Origin: a virus
Strand: one strand, 5' to 3'
DNA: 61,018 nt
IMG/VR virus record: IMGVR_UViG_3300012209_000002
Location: 1 to 61,018 of that record
The notes under the pieces were generated by a model. It saw only the letters and a program-made list of their open reading frames with translations, ran no database searches and was not told the DNA's origin. The position numbers and the translations under genes are program-made. This document shows, piece by piece, positions 7,960-16,768 of this stretch (its first letter is position 1; each line of letters begins with the position of its first letter).

Positions 7960-8475
7960 CTAAGTGCTTGATTTCGGCTGGTTCAGGCTGGACAACAGCC
8001 CGCCCCAGTTCGGTGTAGCCGCGGCAATCAGACGCTTGGCCGCCTTTTCGTACTTCTCCCGCAATCCGTCTACAACTGGGGAGTACCGCGCTGGATCGAG
8101 ATTATCCTCCAAATCGGCCAGCTTCACGATCATGGCATCGGGCATCGTGCAAATCAACTCAATGTACATTTCGTAGTTGCAATTATCGGCATTACGACTG
8201 AGACGCAATACCGTGTCTGTAATGCGTTTACTGAAGCCGATCTGCTTCAGAAGTTCATAAGTAACCCAAGTATCTTCAAGGGTGTCGTGCAGAACTCCGC
8301 AAATCTGCAGTTCTAGATCGTAGCCCTTTTCGGCCAAACGGCGCATCACACCGAGCGGATGCAGGATGAAGGGTTTGCCTTGCCCATCGACTTGCCCGGC
8401 ATGAGCAGCAGCAGCAAGTCCAATGGCAGTGCTTAACCAATCGACCGTGGTTCTAGGGGGATTGAAACCAGTCAT
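7960..8475 (-). CDS. HD-domain (p)ppGpp hydrolase-like protein
   Basis: 171 aa. The sequence follows the SpoT/MESH1 hydrolase pattern: HAGQ (H25), FILHPL (H39), VLHDTLEDT (HD 63-64, ED 67-68) and VKLAD (D121), the metal-binding set expected for removing the 3'-pyrophosphate of (p)ppGpp. Length matches stand-alone small alarmone hydrolases, with no synthetase domain. It sits in the late operon, downstream of a phosphatase and a zinc-finger gene. Expression late in infection could relieve the stringent response. Another HD phosphohydrolase substrate is possible. Confidence 0.75.
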   Translation of the reverse strand: MTGFNPPRTTVDWLSTAIGLAAAAHAGQVDGQGKPFILHPLGVMRRLAEKGYDLELQICGVLHDTLEDTWVTYELLKQIGFSKRITDTVLRLSRNADNCNYEMYIELICTMPDAMIVKLADLEDNLDPARYSPVVDGLREKYEKAAKRLIAAATPNWGGLLSSLNQPKSST

Positions 8476-8484
8476 TTTCAGATT

Positions 8485-8748
8485 TTACTGTACCGGCACA
8501 TATCCTCGTGGCCCGCCCCACTCCCGCTCAATGTGCCGTAGTCTTCGCCACTCCGCGTGCAGCCAGTCCTCACCCGGTATCCAGATGGCCTCGTGATCTG
8601 TCACCAGCCCCTTCCGATGCCGGTAAGCCGCTGCGCATCGCTGCCGGTTGAGCGCCGCGAAACAGTCCTCGCATAACCGTCCGATTTGCGCCCGGCGCCG
8701 CTTCGAACAACGGCCGCGCGCTCCGCACACCTTGCAACTTACCATCAC
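8485..8748 (-). CDS. Small zinc-finger protein
   Basis: 87 aa with CKVCGARGRC near the N-terminus and LCEDCF at residues 25-30, giving two CxxC pairs. It overlaps the preceding gene as GTGA, which suggests coupling. A second in-frame ATG at 8745 is also possible. No specific partner recognised. Confidence 0.65.
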   Translation of the reverse strand: MMVSCKVCGARGRCSKRRRAQIGRLCEDCFAALNRQRCAAAYRHRKGLVTDHEAIWIPGEDWLHAEWRRLRHIEREWGGPRGYVPVQ

Positions 8749-9524
8749 GGCAGTATGCAGTTGGCCGACACATCCGAGATCATGGACTTGCCGTCGGTGG
8801 AAAGCCGCCAGGTCGTACCCTGACCGCTACACGCGCTGTCCTTACGCAAGGAACCGACCAGAGGAAGGATCGCCACCATCGCGATGCGCTGCCACTTGGC
8901 ACCCGGCACGCAGTACCACAGCGCTGCGGCGTCCGGCGGAGTCACCGCGTAAAACGTCATTGGCGCGGAGGCCGGGCAGGCGGAAGGAAGCTGCACCGCC
9001 GGACCGCTCAGGAACCAGGCGTCGGCGGGGGGCGGGGGCACGCCGGGCTGCCCCGCGGGCTGCGCTGCCGTAAGTGCAATGGCCGCACATAATGCTGGAC
9101 AGGGAACCGCGGAACAACCGGCGTAGAAGTTGGTGGAAATCGGTGTAAAGGCCACAGCAATGGGACCGGTAGCGGTCACCGGAAAAGTCTTGTCGATAGA
9201 CTTGGACTGTCCTCCGGCCGCCGCGAAAATATCGAAGTTGGCCAGCACTTTGAGCCCGTTCACGGTCACGTCGAACACACGCTGCCCCGCCGCCGTCCGA
9301 TACGGGTCGAGGAAGGTAAGGGTTAAATTGTAGACCCCTGGCGCCGGCACGGGAATCGTGTAGATGAACGTCCCGATGCGCACGCTGGGCGGGCCTGGAA
9401 TGGCCTGCGTCGCCGGCGACGTGGAGTAGCCGCGGTCGCCGGCAGAACCGCAGAGCGTAGACCACACGGGGGCTTGCGCTTGAAGAAGCACAGCGATGAG
9501 CACGACCAAGAGAAGGAGTTTCAC
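8745..9524 (-). CDS. Secreted malectin-like carbohydrate-binding protein
   Basis: 259 aa from a GTG start overlapping the phosphatase stop (GTGA). The N-terminus is a clear signal peptide (KLLLLVVLIAVLLQAQA). Residues about 25-130 match the malectin pattern: LCGSAGDRGYS, then IPVPAPGVYNLTLTFLDPY and AGQRVFDVTVNG. A proline-rich linker and a second cysteine-containing domain follow. A signal peptide on a protein encoded among tail genes suggests surface display on the cell or recruitment from a host secreted protein. The style resembles Acidobacteriota secreted proteins. Confidence 0.7.
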   Translation of the reverse strand: MKLLLLVVLIAVLLQAQAPVWSTLCGSAGDRGYSTSPATQAIPGPPSVRIGTFIYTIPVPAPGVYNLTLTFLDPYRTAAGQRVFDVTVNGLKVLANFDIFAAAGGQSKSIDKTFPVTATGPIAVAFTPISTNFYAGCSAVPCPALCAAIALTAAQPAGQPGVPPPPADAWFLSGPAVQLPSACPASAPMTFYAVTPPDAAALWYCVPGAKWQRIAMVAILPLVGSLRKDSACSGQGTTWRLSTDGKSMISDVSANCILP

Positions 9525-10012
9525 TGGCGCTTCCGTTCGGCAAATTCTGCCACCGCAGCTGCCATCCAGAATTCGTGCATTCCCTGGAGGCCAAGTGCAG
9601 TAAAAGCCTCTTCCATAGCATCTTCGAAATCCCAGCCATCGTGATGGATACGCCAGCAAGCGCATAGCGTGCCCGTGCGGTCGCTGCCGTGCAAGCAGTG
9701 AACGAATACAGGTGCGCCTCGCTGGATTACTTCTCCGCCAGTGCCGTCCATTTGGCCGAGGACAAATTGAACCTGCGCCACGCTGGGGGGAAGTATCCCG
9801 TTCCACTGGACCGCGAGGTAGCCGATACCCGCCGCTGTCGCTAAACCGCACTGACGCTGTGCTTGGTTTCGTGTGCTATTTAGGTCTATCGCCCGTTTGC
9901 AACCGGCAGCTGCCAGCAACGGCCAAGCCGCATCCTCAGGTTGTGCACCGCGCCACACGATGTCATCTACCCGATAGCCGTTGGCGATGCCGAGAATGTT
10001 TAAGGGAATCAT
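9521..10012 (-). CDS. Dual-specificity / tyrosine phosphatase-like protein
   Basis: 163 aa with the active-site loop HCLHGSDRTG (residues 105-114), matching HCxxGxxRT; Cys106 is the predicted nucleophile and Arg112 the phosphate binder. An upstream Asp in IDLNST may serve as part of the fold. Proteins of this type remove phosphate from Tyr/Ser/Thr or from phosphoinositides. It is coupled by 4-base overlaps to the tail gene before and the malectin gene after. The substrate is unknown. Confidence 0.75.
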   Translation of the reverse strand: MIPLNILGIANGYRVDDIVWRGAQPEDAAWPLLAAAGCKRAIDLNSTRNQAQRQCGLATAAGIGYLAVQWNGILPPSVAQVQFVLGQMDGTGGEVIQRGAPVFVHCLHGSDRTGTLCACWRIHHDGWDFEDAMEEAFTALGLQGMHEFWMAAAVAEFAERKRQ

Positions 10013-10350
10013 GTTTTCCGGTACCAGGCCCGGTGCCAGGTCGCCAGCGCGGGCGCCGTCGTGTACACGATATCCGGCCCGGTCAGGGTGTAATCGATGC
10101 CTTGTAACAACAACAATCCGCCCAGAAACAACTGGAGAGAGGCGGGCGGGTTCGGGGCAAAAGCCAGTTGGAAGATTTTATTGGTTCCGTCCACGAGACC
10201 TCGCGGGGTCTCCGCGTCCACAAACGTCATTGCAAGCTGATCGCGCAGATCGTAGATTTTTTGAAAGGCGTTCCGTATACCTGTGCGAAGCTCTGGAGAA
10301 ATACCTGCTTGCTCAAGGGAAGGGAAATACCGGGGAAGGGGAGTGGCCAT
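10009..10350 (-). CDS. Small tail-associated structural protein
   Basis: 113 aa. A helical N-terminus (RTGIRNAFQKIYDLRDQLA) is followed by a beta-rich half with NKIFQLAFAPNPPASLQLFLGG, a pattern common in phage minor tail or fibre-attachment proteins. It overlaps the phosphatase gene by 4 bases. Function by context. Confidence 0.6.
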   Translation of the reverse strand: MATPLPRYFPSLEQAGISPELRTGIRNAFQKIYDLRDQLAMTFVDAETPRGLVDGTNKIFQLAFAPNPPASLQLFLGGLLLLQGIDYTLTGPDIVYTTAPALATWHRAWYRKT

Positions 10351-10353
10351 GGT

Positions 10354-10722
10354 CTATGCCTCGACCAGGAGCATCTCGACGATGACTGCGGCTGTGTGCG
10401 CCTTGGCGTTGGGAGCAGTGCATCCCAACCGGCCCATGAAGAACTCGCCAGGTTGCAGCCGAATGAATGGCACCGCGTCGGTGGAAACAGCGAAAAAGTC
10501 ACAGTAATTCGTGGCGTCGGTGTTGACAACAAAGAACCAGCCCAATGTGCCCACACCGCCCAGATTTACCACCGTCATCGTGGTAGCAATGCTCTGAGTG
10601 CTCTCCGAGAACGCACTCCCCGCTACCGTGAACTTCTTCTGGTTCTGCGGCGGCGCGTTGATCGGCCCAATGCCGCCCTTCAAAAAACTCATTGCTGCCG
10701 ATACTGTGAGTTCTGAGGCCAT
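10354..10722 (-). CDS. Small beta-rich virion protein
   Basis: 122 aa, Ser/Thr/Val-rich with alternating hydrophobic residues typical of a beta-sandwich. No membrane segment or catalytic motif. Lies among fibre genes and is probably structural. Confidence 0.6.
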   Translation of the reverse strand: MASELTVSAAMSFLKGGIGPINAPPQNQKKFTVAGSAFSESTQSIATTMTVVNLGGVGTLGWFFVVNTDATNYCDFFAVSTDAVPFIRLQPGEFFMGRLGCTAPNAKAHTAAVIVEMLLVEA

Positions 10723-10757
10723 TTCAATCCTTCCGGGGGGAAGGGTTATTGTAACCG

Positions 10758-10964
10758 CTAGCCGGTAGCCGTATGGTTTCGCTTTTTAGCCTGCGCCGCC
10801 GCTTTCCGGATTCGCGCCTGGATCGCGAGAGGCCGGCAGTTTGGACAATACTTGCGCTGCCGGTGATACGTGTGAAATTCCTCGCCGCAACGAACGCAGA
10901 ATCTGGTTAGAATCTCGCCAAAAGCATCGTTCGGCGCTTCGTTGAGGAAAGAACTGCCGATCAT
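10758..10964 (-). CDS. Small zinc-finger protein
   Basis: 68 aa. The ATG at 10964 overlaps the previous stop as ATGA, which fixes this start over a longer open frame. FCVRCGEEF and KYCPNC form a CxxC...CxxC zinc knuckle, followed by a basic helix (QARIRKAAAQAKKRN). Possibly nucleic-acid binding. Confidence 0.65.
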   Translation of the reverse strand: MIGSSFLNEAPNDAFGEILTRFCVRCGEEFHTYHRQRKYCPNCRPLAIQARIRKAAAQAKKRNHTATG

Positions 10965-12445
10965 CCCGGCCCACCGATATCCCCGGCCTGACAATCCCCA
11001 ATCGCAATGGAACACGTCACTTGAGCAATCGTGCTGGCCCCATCCACCGCGCGCACGACGAAAGTCCACGATCCATTGGCAATCGGCGTCCCCGCTATCG
11101 TGCCACTCATACTCAGGGTCAGGTTCGGCGGCAGGCTTCCCGACACCAGGCTCACTACGTAGGGTGCCGTGCCCCCGGTAATCGTCAGGGTGTGGGAATA
11201 GGCTGCGCCCACTGTGCCAGCCTGGGGATTGTTGCAGGAGATCGCCAGCGGAATTGCCGCCACTAACAGGTAGACTGACAACGAGGCATACTTTGCTCCC
11301 GGTGTAATGCCGGTGAACAACTGCGGATCGACCGTGCCCTGAATCGCCGCCCACGATGCCGAAGAGACCGCCACCGGGTACGGTGTCAATGCGTCTACGC
11401 CAAGGGTAGTGGTATAGGCCAGCGTAGGAGCAGACCATGCCCCGCACGCCGTCGAGGTCGCGTAGTACAAAAACCCCTGGTCGGTGGCATCGTAGTTCAG
11501 CGGCTTGGATACCACGTAGAAACAGTAAAGAGTGCCGCCCACATCCACCAAACTCGCGTCGTACCAGTCCAGCAGCGTGAAGGGAGAAAGCACGTAATCG
11601 GCGGGCAGGCCGGTTTCGGAAATCACCAACCGATCGGCAAGCGCAAGCGATCCGGAATCGGCGCCGGAACCGCAGATTACATGCAGCTCATCGTGTCCGC
11701 TAATCGTCATTTTGATGGCAAGAGCGACATTGCCGCCCGAGGCCGCGCCGGTTTCCACTTCCGCGAGAAACGGCGGGGCGGTAAAATTGTAGACCGTCTG
11801 CCATGTACCGGGAGTTAGAGTTGTGGCATCGATAGTGAGGCAACCTATTCTGGCTAATGCTGTAAGTACGCCCGTGACGAATAGATAAACCCGGTTGGCG
11901 TCCCAGGTTACCGATTTTAGTTTTGTGCCTGTATAAGGCGAAGCGCTCAGCGAAACCGGCGCATCCCATGTCACGCCATTGAACCGGGACACACTCGCGA
12001 GCGTAAGCAGGAGCGGCGTGCCGTCCGCCAGAATCGCCAGTCCTGCAGGATTGCTGGTAATGGCGCTGGCCGGATAACCGGTGGTAAATGTATCGGCCGC
12101 GGCGGTGTCGAGCGAGTAGATCGCCGTGCCGGGAGTGTGACCGCCGGTGCTGCTGAGATTTACCGTAATCCAGATTTTGGCGCCGGCCAGGGCAGCGGCC
12201 AGCACTTCGTAGCTGAGATATGTTGGCGGCGCGTAGTTCACGATGCGCGTCCAGGTTACCCCGCCGTCCGCCGATTTGAGAATCCAGAGATTGAACGTGG
12301 ATTCGGTAAGCGCATTGGCCCCCACTTCCGCGCCGGTCACATAGTAATAGCTCCCGTTTGGCGCATGAAACAGCAACCGGTTCTGAAGCGGCGTGCTCGG
12401 CTCCATGTACTGCGTGGGCGTGACCGGATGGACGGCGATAGGCAT
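10961..12445 (-). CDS. Tail fibre with Asp-box-like propeller and Ig-like (He_PIG) domain
   Basis: 494 aa. The N-terminal part has ILKSADGGVTWTRI, close to the sialidase Asp-box SxDxGxTW, and the repeated strand pattern suggests a beta-propeller. The C-terminal 90 residues (AGTVGAAYSHTLTITGGTAP, then SLPPNLTLS and GTPIANGSWTF) match the putative-Ig He_PIG repeat. Probably receptor binding or sugar binding on the host surface. An active sialidase is not implied because the catalytic residues were not identified. Confidence 0.65.
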   Translation of the reverse strand: MPIAVHPVTPTQYMEPSTPLQNRLLFHAPNGSYYYVTGAEVGANALTESTFNLWILKSADGGVTWTRIVNYAPPTYLSYEVLAAALAGAKIWITVNLSSTGGHTPGTAIYSLDTAAADTFTTGYPASAITSNPAGLAILADGTPLLLTLASVSRFNGVTWDAPVSLSASPYTGTKLKSVTWDANRVYLFVTGVLTALARIGCLTIDATTLTPGTWQTVYNFTAPPFLAEVETGAASGGNVALAIKMTISGHDELHVICGSGADSGSLALADRLVISETGLPADYVLSPFTLLDWYDASLVDVGGTLYCFYVVSKPLNYDATDQGFLYYATSTACGAWSAPTLAYTTTLGVDALTPYPVAVSSASWAAIQGTVDPQLFTGITPGAKYASLSVYLLVAAIPLAISCNNPQAGTVGAAYSHTLTITGGTAPYVVSLVSGSLPPNLTLSMSGTIAGTPIANGSWTFVVRAVDGASTIAQVTCSIAIGDCQAGDIGGPG

Positions 12446-12448
12446 GAG

Positions 12449-13049
12449 CTAGGCTTCCTGCCGGACGAGGATCATCAGTCCGCGGGAGCGCGTCAGCCCC
12501 AATTCGTGCAGACCGAAGAGGGTGGCGGTTTGACGCACAAAGGTGGCGGCCATGTAGCGCTGCCAGAAATCCTCGGGCGCGGTAGGCAGGAGATCCTCTT
12601 GCTTCATTTCCTGAACTCGCACCACGATTGCGTCTTTCATGGCGTCCACGGATGGCGCGGAGATATTCAGGTCGAGACAGGTGTATGTGCCCGCGCGATC
12701 GAGCAGCAGATGCGCGACCTTCCACTTCCAGAGCGTGCGGTCGGGGAGCAGGCCCAAGGCTCCTTCGAGTGCAGTAGACGGGGGTTCGGGCGTCAGTGGA
12801 AATCTCCAGCAAGCACGATTTCAGCGAAATCCCATTATATCTAAGGCTTGCAAAGAAAGACGATCGGGGCGTCGACGGCTTTTCCACGGGGTTTTCCACT
12901 GCTTCGATCCACGACGTAAATTGCGACAACAGCTCCGTGCGGTACACCCACACAGCCGATTGAAATGTGTCGCACTGCCGGGCTTTGCTCCACGCCTTGT
13001 CCGCAATATAAGCAAGCCGAAGAACCAGTCGCTCGCGCTCCGGGGTCAA
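12449..13049 (-). CDS. Virion-region protein split by a +1 frame change
   Basis: The TTG at 13049 overlaps the previous stop (TTGA) and opens a frame beginning TPERERLVLRLAYIADKAWS that looks coding for about 85 residues. Downstream, coding character moves to the +1 frame (ALGLLPDRTLWKWKVAHLLL to the stop at 12449). The change must occur between 12823 and about 12757. A run of five C on the coding strand (12780-12784) is the best site. If joined, the product is about 200 aa. Without the shift the first frame would run to 11700 through a real fibre gene, which is implausible. Programmed shift, mutation and assembly error are all possible. Confidence 0.5.
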
Positions 13050-16000
13050 ATTCGCGCCCCGCGCTCGAAGTGCAGGTCGCCGTGGACGCGCACGATCTGG
13101 CACCCTTCGCTTGTGCCCCACTCCTTGACCGCCATAGCACAATCTTTTTGGAAGACTCGAAAGGGTTTACAGGCCAACAGCGTGTACTGAGACAACTTCG
13201 CTTTCATCGGCTGGAGCACTTCATAAGGCTTCCTGATTTCACCGCCCGTGGACGGAATGAGATAGGTGTACACGCGTCCGTCGTCCTGTGTCACGATCAG
13301 CTTCACGTCGGAGTAAGACTGCAAGGTCACGAAGCAATCCCGGTGCGAGTGATAGCCCCGAAATCCGTGCGAGGTCGTCTGCGTGATCCAGTATTTGGCA
13401 AGGTCCGGGTGCGGCTCCCAGATCCACTTGATGCGCCATGGGCCGATATAGCGCAGAGGGCCATCCGGGATTATGCGCACCTGATGCGCTACGAAGGGAA
13501 CCGGGAAAGAGTAGGCAAGCTGGAGATTGCCGGCGTGGTTGACTTTTGTGAAAACCCCGCCAACCTGTCCGCCGTCGTATTGCACGGTAAGAGTGCGGTC
13601 TTGCCCGAGAGTATCAGCCCATAGCACAAATCCTTGGAAGAATTTAGCCGCTTGCACTCCATCGTCGGTCCACTCCGAATACAAGGCGGCGAGGTCCGGA
13701 CGCGCATCGCCAATCCAACGCACTTTCCAATCGGCGTGCTGGCGCCACGGAGGATTGGGGAATCCTGGCTGATCGAGTGGAACCAGTTTGACTTCGGTAG
13801 AAGTGAATGCCTCGGCAAAGGAATACGCCTTTTGAACTCTACCGTTATGATTGCAGGTTAGCCGCCGAACCTCAATCCCCTCCGAAATCACCTGCACCGC
13901 AACATCTTGCCCGCCCGTGTCCGCCTCGATGGCCACGCCGCGATAGGCGATGGGGTCGGTGGGCGAGTAGTCGGGAACGAAAGAGGTTAACTCCGGTTGC
14001 AGGGTCCAGAACCACTTCACCGAGTAGAGCTGCCATGCCGATTCGTCGCGCGGGCTGATGCGCATGTGGTGCGTGATCAGGGGGTCCACAAAGTAATAGG
14101 GTTTGGTCTGCTGCCCGTCGTGCTGAATGCTCAGAGTGGCGATGAGCAAATCGCCGTCGCCCAGGATTTCCACCGTGCGCGGTACATTGTACGTGTCGGC
14201 TTCGATCAGACACCCGTACAGATATTTGTTCTGCGCGGTGCCTTCGTCCTCCCAGTCGGTTGCCCGCTTCACCGTGATCTCGGGTTTGGGCACCCAAGAG
14301 GGCTCCCATTCATAAAACAGCGAGGGCAATCCCCCGGAGACATTTTCCGTCCACGCGAAATCGAGCGCGAAGCTGGACGCGGGCCGGCCCAAACCGTCGG
14401 TCAGATCGAGCACCTGCTGTTTGCGTCCCGATCCGGCGCCGCTGCCAATGCCGTTAATGAGAATCGAGCCGATCGCGGCATCCATCTCCGGGGAGAAGCG
14501 CGGCGTCACCCCGATATCCACGCGCGGATCGAGATCGAGGTACGCGTCTCCCCAGATCTTCTGTGCACGCGGATCGCCCGCGTCGAACGCCGCCGTGACC
14601 AACCGGCAGGAGATGGGATTGCCGGCATCGCCCACCGTATATTTGTTGTAGTTGTAGACGATATTGCCCTGGGAGAACTTCAGATTGGATGCGGCGACTT
14701 CGTAGGCACGGCCCAGAGGGCGATTGCTGACGCCGTTGTACACATCGAACGCGATCCAACCGTTAGGCTCCTGCCGGCCTTCGTACACCAGGGTCGAATA
14801 ATGGCCCGTCGTTGCTGCCGGGTAGTCGTAAAACAGCACGCCTTCAAACCAGCACAAGTTGTGATATTGCGTGAAATTGGAGTAAGGACCTTGTTCGGTT
14901 CCGGTAATCGGCGGTCCGCAAACCGTGTCCTCGCCGGTCAGCCACGGATACAGCAGGCTCAACACCACGGGATTCTGGTTGTCATGGCTGAAAAACGGGT
15001 AGAGCGTGGCGTCGGTGAGCGACCGTAGACCGGCCCCCGAATAGTCGTAGATGCCGTCCTTGCTTCTCCAGGTCATGGACTGGTCCGAGATGCCGTTGGA
15101 GTGGACCGAGTGCGCGTAAGGCATCGCGAGGCCCTTGCCGCCGGGGATCTCTTCCACCAGGAATTGCCCCGCGACCGCCAGGCTCGGATACACGCGAAAC
15201 ATACGCTCCGTGCTCCACAGATACGGCGTGCCGTCGTAAATCGCCCCGCCCATTAGCGGCTCCGAAGGCGCGGTCACGATCACCGAATTGGCGGTGTCGG
15301 CGGAATCTGGATCGTTGCCGTTGGTCCAGTAGAGTGTGCCCGCGGTCAGATCGTTGCCGAGCCCGAAAATGTACGATCCACTCTGCCCGGTGCCGTAAAG
15401 CCCGAAGATGCAGCGCATGGGGGCACCCGCGGTCAACACGCCTAACCCGGTATCCCAATCGACAATATCCCCGCTGGCCATCCCCACGTTCGCCAAATTC
15501 TCGGTCAACTCGATGACCGCTCCCGCTCGCCCCGCTTGTCGCACCTGGTAAAGCGTGGTGTACGCCGTGGGATGCACCTTGAAAAACGAGCCCGGTGTCC
15601 AGCCGACATTGAACTCGTCGCCCGATTGCCAGACAATAATCCACACCCCGTTGGGAAGCTGTTCGATGATGCCGGTGCCCTTGCGCGGAATGTCGAGCAC
15701 GGGAAAAGGCTGAAATAAGTTGAACCGCGAGATGCCCGTGTCTGGATCGGTTACGGCGGGCGGTCCCGGCGCCGACAAGAGCGCGGAATCCGGCGTGGTA
15801 TCGACCATATTGCTGCCGGCCGGGGCGCTGCCCACGAATACCCAGCGCGGCAGCACGTCCGAGAAGCGATACACGTCCACCACGATATTGGTGTCCGGCA
15901 AGCCGGTCTGCGGATCGATGGGCGCGGGGGGCAGGTCAATGGAAGCGCTGGCATTATTGATGAAAATTGCAGGCGTGGCCCAGGTCGTGCGCGTGGCCGG

Positions 16001-16627
16001 CGAAGGATTCGAGCGTGCCCCGGTGTAGTACCGGCGATAGGCGAATCGCCATTGATAATTGCCGTTCAGCAGGCCGGGATCGCTACCGATCGCCGGCACG
16101 GTCAAGGAGGGTGGCGCAGGCAGCCCCATCGTAAACGCATGGGCCATTTGCGTGTCCGGATCGTCGAACGGGTAGTAGCCCACTGTCAGCAGAGTTTCGT
16201 GGTCGCCGATGTACTTCCAGCCCGGCGAACCCGAACGCGGCGCCGCGTCCACCATCGTCAGGGGTTTCCCCGAGAGCAAACCAGTCGTGGCACCGAACAG
16301 CGGCAGTTTGAGCGGGTTGAGCGCTGTGTTTTGCAAGTGCGCCTCGTCCACACCCATGTAGATCGAATCGTCCGCGCCTACCAAGTACGTGTGGGTGAGG
16401 TTGAGAGCTGGCGAAAAATTATTCAATCTTGAAATTGAATGAACCCAGGTCTTGCCGGGAATGGTGGCGAAGTGCTCCAAGCCGGATCGCGCGCCGACTA
16501 CGCCCTGCCGGGGACTGCGAATGTTGCGGCCGAACAAGATTTGGCCGTCGGGCAGGGTGTCCAGCGAGCGGTTGAAATTCATCCCGCCATTCGCAAAATT
16601 CATACGTTTGCGTGAGAAGGCAGCCAC
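13046..16627 (-). CDS. Large tail protein
   Basis: 1193 aa, the largest gene. GTG start preceded by AGGAG. The first half looks like a beta-propeller with many WxSxD/GxY strands (PDGQILFGRNIRSPRQGV at the start). The C-terminal third carries three imperfect repeats of about 120 residues, each with an EADT/WADT...QDV/QDR core followed by a proline and WKW/WRIKW segment. The size and place between head-tail and fibre genes fit a podoviral tail hub or stabilisation protein. No peptidase or lyase motif seen. Confidence 0.65.
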   Translation of the reverse strand: MAAFSRKRMNFANGGMNFNRSLDTLPDGQILFGRNIRSPRQGVVGARSGLEHFATIPGKTWVHSISRLNNFSPALNLTHTYLVGADDSIYMGVDEAHLQNTALNPLKLPLFGATTGLLSGKPLTMVDAAPRSGSPGWKYIGDHETLLTVGYYPFDDPDTQMAHAFTMGLPAPPSLTVPAIGSDPGLLNGNYQWRFAYRRYYTGARSNPSPATRTTWATPAIFINNASASIDLPPAPIDPQTGLPDTNIVVDVYRFSDVLPRWVFVGSAPAGSNMVDTTPDSALLSAPGPPAVTDPDTGISRFNLFQPFPVLDIPRKGTGIIEQLPNGVWIIVWQSGDEFNVGWTPGSFFKVHPTAYTTLYQVRQAGRAGAVIELTENLANVGMASGDIVDWDTGLGVLTAGAPMRCIFGLYGTGQSGSYIFGLGNDLTAGTLYWTNGNDPDSADTANSVIVTAPSEPLMGGAIYDGTPYLWSTERMFRVYPSLAVAGQFLVEEIPGGKGLAMPYAHSVHSNGISDQSMTWRSKDGIYDYSGAGLRSLTDATLYPFFSHDNQNPVVLSLLYPWLTGEDTVCGPPITGTEQGPYSNFTQYHNLCWFEGVLFYDYPAATTGHYSTLVYEGRQEPNGWIAFDVYNGVSNRPLGRAYEVAASNLKFSQGNIVYNYNKYTVGDAGNPISCRLVTAAFDAGDPRAQKIWGDAYLDLDPRVDIGVTPRFSPEMDAAIGSILINGIGSGAGSGRKQQVLDLTDGLGRPASSFALDFAWTENVSGGLPSLFYEWEPSWVPKPEITVKRATDWEDEGTAQNKYLYGCLIEADTYNVPRTVEILGDGDLLIATLSIQHDGQQTKPYYFVDPLITHHMRISPRDESAWQLYSVKWFWTLQPELTSFVPDYSPTDPIAYRGVAIEADTGGQDVAVQVISEGIEVRRLTCNHNGRVQKAYSFAEAFTSTEVKLVPLDQPGFPNPPWRQHADWKVRWIGDARPDLAALYSEWTDDGVQAAKFFQGFVLWADTLGQDRTLTVQYDGGQVGGVFTKVNHAGNLQLAYSFPVPFVAHQVRIIPDGPLRYIGPWRIKWIWEPHPDLAKYWITQTTSHGFRGYHSHRDCFVTLQSYSDVKLIVTQDDGRVYTYLIPSTGGEIRKPYEVLQPMKAKLSQYTLLACKPFRVFQKDCAMAVKEWGTSEGCQIVRVHGDLHFERGARI

Positions 16628-16652
16628 TTATAACTCCTGGACGGGCGTCGCG

Positions 16653-16668
16653 AGTTTCACGTGAAACA
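16653..16668. promoter_or_regulatory. Near-consensus bacterial parS site
   Basis: AGTTTCACGTGAAACA matches the bacterial ParB-binding consensus TGTTTCACGTGAAACA at 15 of 16 positions and contains the perfect 14-bp palindrome GTTTCACGTGAAAC. It lies in the gap between two divergent genes, 3 bases upstream of the predicted -35 of the plus-strand gene. No parA or parB was found in the phage, so any binding would be by host ParB. Confidence 0.7.
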
Positions 16669-16671
16669 CTA

Positions 16672-16700
16672 TTGCGCACCACCTCTGAGTCTGATATAGT
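16672..16700 (+). promoter_or_regulatory. Sigma-70-type promoter for the 16.8-kb island
   Basis: TTGCGC (16672-16677), 17-bp spacer, TATAGT (16695-16700). It points into the plus-strand gene at 16769 and gives that gene transcription independent of the minus-strand late operon. Confidence 0.55.
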
Positions 16701-16768
16701 GCGGTGGTCCCCGTGCGGTTCAAGACACACGAGGACCAGCATCCTAGCCTTCTGGGAGGTAGGCCAAG

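Noticed and set aside
11700-13142. 480-codon minus-strand open frame
   Set aside because: Its second half is out of frame with a clear tail-fibre gene and has shadow composition (Arg/Ser/His-rich). Only the first 85 codons after 13049 look coding.
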